Source: Acidobacteriota bacterium (GTDB taxonomy: Bacteria; Acidobacteriota; Holophagae; Holophagales; Holophagaceae). From it: a stretch of 64,000 bases of DNA. Under the pieces are notes generated by a model. That model was not told the DNA's origin, ran no database searches, and saw only the letters and a list, made by a program, of their open reading frames with translations. The stretch lies in assembly GCA_016195985.1 (NCBI GenBank), contig JACPYP010000030.1, forward strand, positions 30,536 to 94,535, written 5' to 3'. Positions 61,707 through 64,000 of the stretch are shown here, in pieces (within the stretch, counting starts at the first letter, position 1; every line of letters starts with the position of its first letter). Made by a program: the position numbers and the translations under genes.

Positions 61707-62738
61707 CTAAGGACGAGGCTCCGCCTGCCCCGGCCTGGCCGCGGGATCCAGAAATCGCAGGGGGATGTGCAGGGGCCCCTCCTGGTTGGAACAGCTCAGC
61801 ACGAGCATGGCCTCGGGATCCCGGCCCACCCGGCGGACCCTCAGCACCTGCTTGGCCGCCTCGGGCCCGGGAGCCTCCAGCAGCTCAAACCCCTTGCCCT
61901 GGATCTCCGCCTTGGTAATGCGGAACGGCTTCCCATCCCGCGCCGCCAGCTCCAGGCTCAGCTGGGTGGTGGCCGGATCGGTGAACACCAGCCGCGAGGG
62001 CGTGGGAACCACCGGCGTCGCCAGCCGCCAATCCATGTAGAGGGTGAACAGGGGTTGCAGGGGTCCGTTGGTGGCCACCTTGAGGATTTCCAGGCCGGCC
62101 ACCATGCCCGGCTTGAGGCGCTCGGGATGCAGGACCAGCCGCAGGTCCGCGGCGGAACCCTCATGGGCCATCTCCGCGCTGATGTAGTCGGGAACGGCGC
62201 TGGCCAGCACCAGCTTGAGGGGATCCCCGCCCTCCCGGGTGAAGTGGAACCGCGCCTCGGGCCGCTCGTGGGGAGCCACCTCCCCCAGACTCTTCCGCTC
62301 ACCGTCCACCGCCACTTCCGGCCTTACCTCCATGTCCAGCCGCAGGATGTAGCTGGGCTGCGCGGGGTCGTCCGTGCCGAGGCGCACCGCGCCCTTGATG
62401 TGGCCCACGAAGCCGGAAGGATCCACCTTCAACCGGATGGTGCGCAGCTCTCCCGGCTTCATCGGCTCGGCGAACTGGGTTTCGTCCAGGGTCAGGCCTG
62501 GCGAAAGATCCAGCACCCGGAACCGGAAGGGCCGGTCGTGGGTGCTGCGGATGCCGTAGACCGCTTCCCGGATCTCCTTCGGGCCCACCTTACCGAGGTG
62601 CACGGGAAAGGGGGTGGTGAGGGTGATGCGGGCGGGGGGTACCGGATCCGGCTTGAGCTGGGCCGGAGCGGGACCTGGGGCGAGAACTGGGGCGGGCGCC
62701 TGAGCCTGGAAGAAGACGAGAGCGGGCAGGATGACCAT
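61707..62738 (-). CDS. exported DUF1573-like (ASH-domain type) protein
   Basis: The 343-aa product has a short N-terminal hydrophobic stretch (MVILPALVFFQAQAPAP) and a Pro-rich linker. Two or three beta-sandwich repeats follow. The first (GKVGPKEIREAVYGIRSTHD, then PGELRTIRLKVDPSGFVG) and its follow-up (VRLGTDDPAQPSYILRLDM) match the DUF1573/ASH style of PapD-like strands. Later strands are PTPSRLVFTDPATTQLSLEL and RDPEAMLVLSCSNQEGPLHI. The function of the family is unknown; it is often periplasmic. AGGA precedes the ATG. The start and signal type are less sure. Confidence 0.7.
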   Translation of the reverse strand: MVILPALVFFQAQAPAPVLAPGPAPAQLKPDPVPPARITLTTPFPVHLGKVGPKEIREAVYGIRSTHDRPFRFRVLDLSPGLTLDETQFAEPMKPGELRTIRLKVDPSGFVGHIKGAVRLGTDDPAQPSYILRLDMEVRPEVAVDGERKSLGEVAPHERPEARFHFTREGGDPLKLVLASAVPDYISAEMAHEGSAADLRLVLHPERLKPGMVAGLEILKVATNGPLQPLFTLYMDWRLATPVVPTPSRLVFTDPATTQLSLELAARDGKPFRITKAEIQGKGFELLEAPGPEAAKQVLRVRRVGRDPEAMLVLSCSNQEGPLHIPLRFLDPAARPGQAEPRP

Positions 62739-62831
62739 GGGATGTCCTGAAGGGGCCTCCAGTGTGCCGCGACTTGAAGTCGTCCCCAGCTGTTAATTGG
62801 TGTGAAGACCGGTCCCGGCTATGCTTCGCCC

Positions 62832-63266
<435 letters not shown>

Positions 63267-63268
63267 GC

Positions 63269-63886
63269 ATGATCACCCGCGATCTGAGCGCCCTGCCCAA
63301 GCGCGATGTCTACCGCATCCTGTCGAGCCTGGTCATTCCCCGTCCCATCGCCTGGATCAGCACGGTGGACAGGGAGGGGTGCCTGAACCTGGCGCCCTTC
63401 AGCAGTTTCATGGGCATCTTCGGCCCGCCCATGCTGGCCGTGACCCTGGGGCGGCGCCGGGACGGATCCCTGAAAGACACCCACCGGAACCTGCAGGAAA
63501 GCGGGGAGGCCGTGGTGCATCTGGCGGACCTGCCCCTGCTGGGGCCCCTTCACGCCAGCGCTGACGAGGTGGGTCCCGAGGTCAGCGAAGTGGACCGCCT
63601 GGGACTGGCGGTCGAAGCGTCGGATTGCGTCGCGCCGCCTCGCCTGCAGGACGCGCCGGTGGCGCTGGAGTGCCGGCTCAACCGGGAGCTGGAACTGGGC
63701 CCGGGCAGCACCCTGGTCCTGCTGGACGTGGTGCGCATCCACGCCGCCGACCGCATCTGGAGCGAAGAGCACGACTGCGCCGACGCCAGCCGGTGGGCGC
63801 CGCTCTCCCGCCTGGCCTCCGTGGCCGGCCCGAACTACGGAGCCCTGGGCCAGACCTTCCGCCTGGGACCTTCCGCGCTGCCCTGA
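63269..63886 (+). CDS. flavin reductase-like (FMN-binding split barrel) protein
   Basis: The 205-aa product has the split-barrel pattern: YRILSSLVIPRPIAWISTVD, LAPFSSFMGIFGPPMLAVTL and KDTHRNLQESGEAVVHLADL. These proteins bind FMN and reduce flavin or act as small oxidoreductases. The ATG at 63269 follows GGAGAG; a GTG six bases earlier is in frame but overlaps the YjbQ stop. The pair is probably cotranscribed. The substrate is unknown. Confidence 0.88.
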   Translation: MITRDLSALPKRDVYRILSSLVIPRPIAWISTVDREGCLNLAPFSSFMGIFGPPMLAVTLGRRRDGSLKDTHRNLQESGEAVVHLADLPLLGPLHASADEVGPEVSEVDRLGLAVEASDCVAPPRLQDAPVALECRLNRELELGPGSTLVLLDVVRIHAADRIWSEEHDCADASRWAPLSRLASVAGPNYGALGQTFRLGPSALP

Positions 63887-63941
63887 AACCGAACAACCAC
63901 GGATTCGCCCAGCCATGAATTCCTGGGCGGCCCCCGTCCCT

Positions 63942-63995
63942 ATCCCCTTCATCCTGGCGAAGGATAAGAAGGTGTTTAGCCAGGATGAAGGGGAT
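63942..63995. repeat. perfect 17-bp inverted repeat (ATCCCCTTCATCC-type)
   Basis: Arms 63942-63958 and 63979-63995 are exact reverse complements with a 20-base loop. It lies just after the flavin-reductase-like gene. It resembles a widely dispersed intergenic hairpin family (ATCCCCTTCATCC). It could stop transcription or be a non-autonomous repeat. Confidence 0.8.
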
Positions 63996-64000
63996 GAACC

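Overview
The window looks like chromosomal DNA from a high-GC Gram-negative bacterium. The envelope genes (type Vd patatin/BamA protein, AsmA-like/GT51 protein, lytic transglycosylase, Spy-like protein), Ig/Kelch-type exported proteins, Sel1 families, an M2 dipeptidase, split GcvPA/GcvPB and a fused isobutyryl-CoA mutase fit the Acidobacteriota, perhaps a Holophaga/Geothrix relative. That placement is inferred from gene content and base composition only. No rRNA or tRNA gene and no CRISPR array was seen.

Layout. 1-309 is the end of a PEP/pyruvate-binding-domain gene. 310-12985 is an accessory, AT-richer minus-strand region. It holds a giant secreted Ig-like/Kelch protein (about 2,630 aa, broken by one frameshift near 6777-6796), three Sel1-repeat genes and several decayed pieces of further copies of the giant gene. 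13440-19840 holds a DUF1579-type gene, gmk, a C-terminal processing protease, an acyl-CoA dehydrogenase and an S9 peptidase. 19938-25049 is a minus-strand run, hslO-acyltransferase-queC-queF-(AlbA_2 regulator-like gene)-folK. 25183-30293 has an M2 metallopeptidase, an S41 protease and a lipoprotein with Ig-like and beta-helix-like parts. 30576-31016 is an Lrp/AsnC regulator.

31265-33875 is a compact accessory module with a distinct composition: a TIGR04255-type protein, a helix-turn-helix protein and a protein with an LTQDCD motif. It is preceded by iteron-like repeats and closed by a perfect 20-bp hairpin. I consider this the best candidate for an undescribed system.

33898-42774 is core metabolism and envelope (gcvPB, gcvPA, AsmA/GT51 fusion, PlpD-like protein, rph, rpiB). 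42825-47504 holds a SNF2 helicase with an overlapping SWIM-finger partner, then ridA with a partial duplicate of its 3' end. 47529-52709 holds a LytTR regulator and LytS-type kinase next to a Spy-like periplasmic protein, a small hypothetical gene, a lone Hpt protein, a lytic transglycosylase and a thioredoxin-like protein. 52723-63886 holds icmF, two tandem TPR paralogs, an HtrA-like protease, an SPFH protein, a probable DUF1573-like exported protein, YjbQ and a flavin-reductase-like protein.

Genes that plausibly work together are queC with queF (queuosine precursor), gcvPA with gcvPB (glycine decarboxylase), the SNF2 and SWIM pair, the LytS/LytTR pair with the Spy-like gene, and the giant/Sel1 secreted cassette. 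Several intergenic gaps carry hairpin elements that look like dispersed repeat families.
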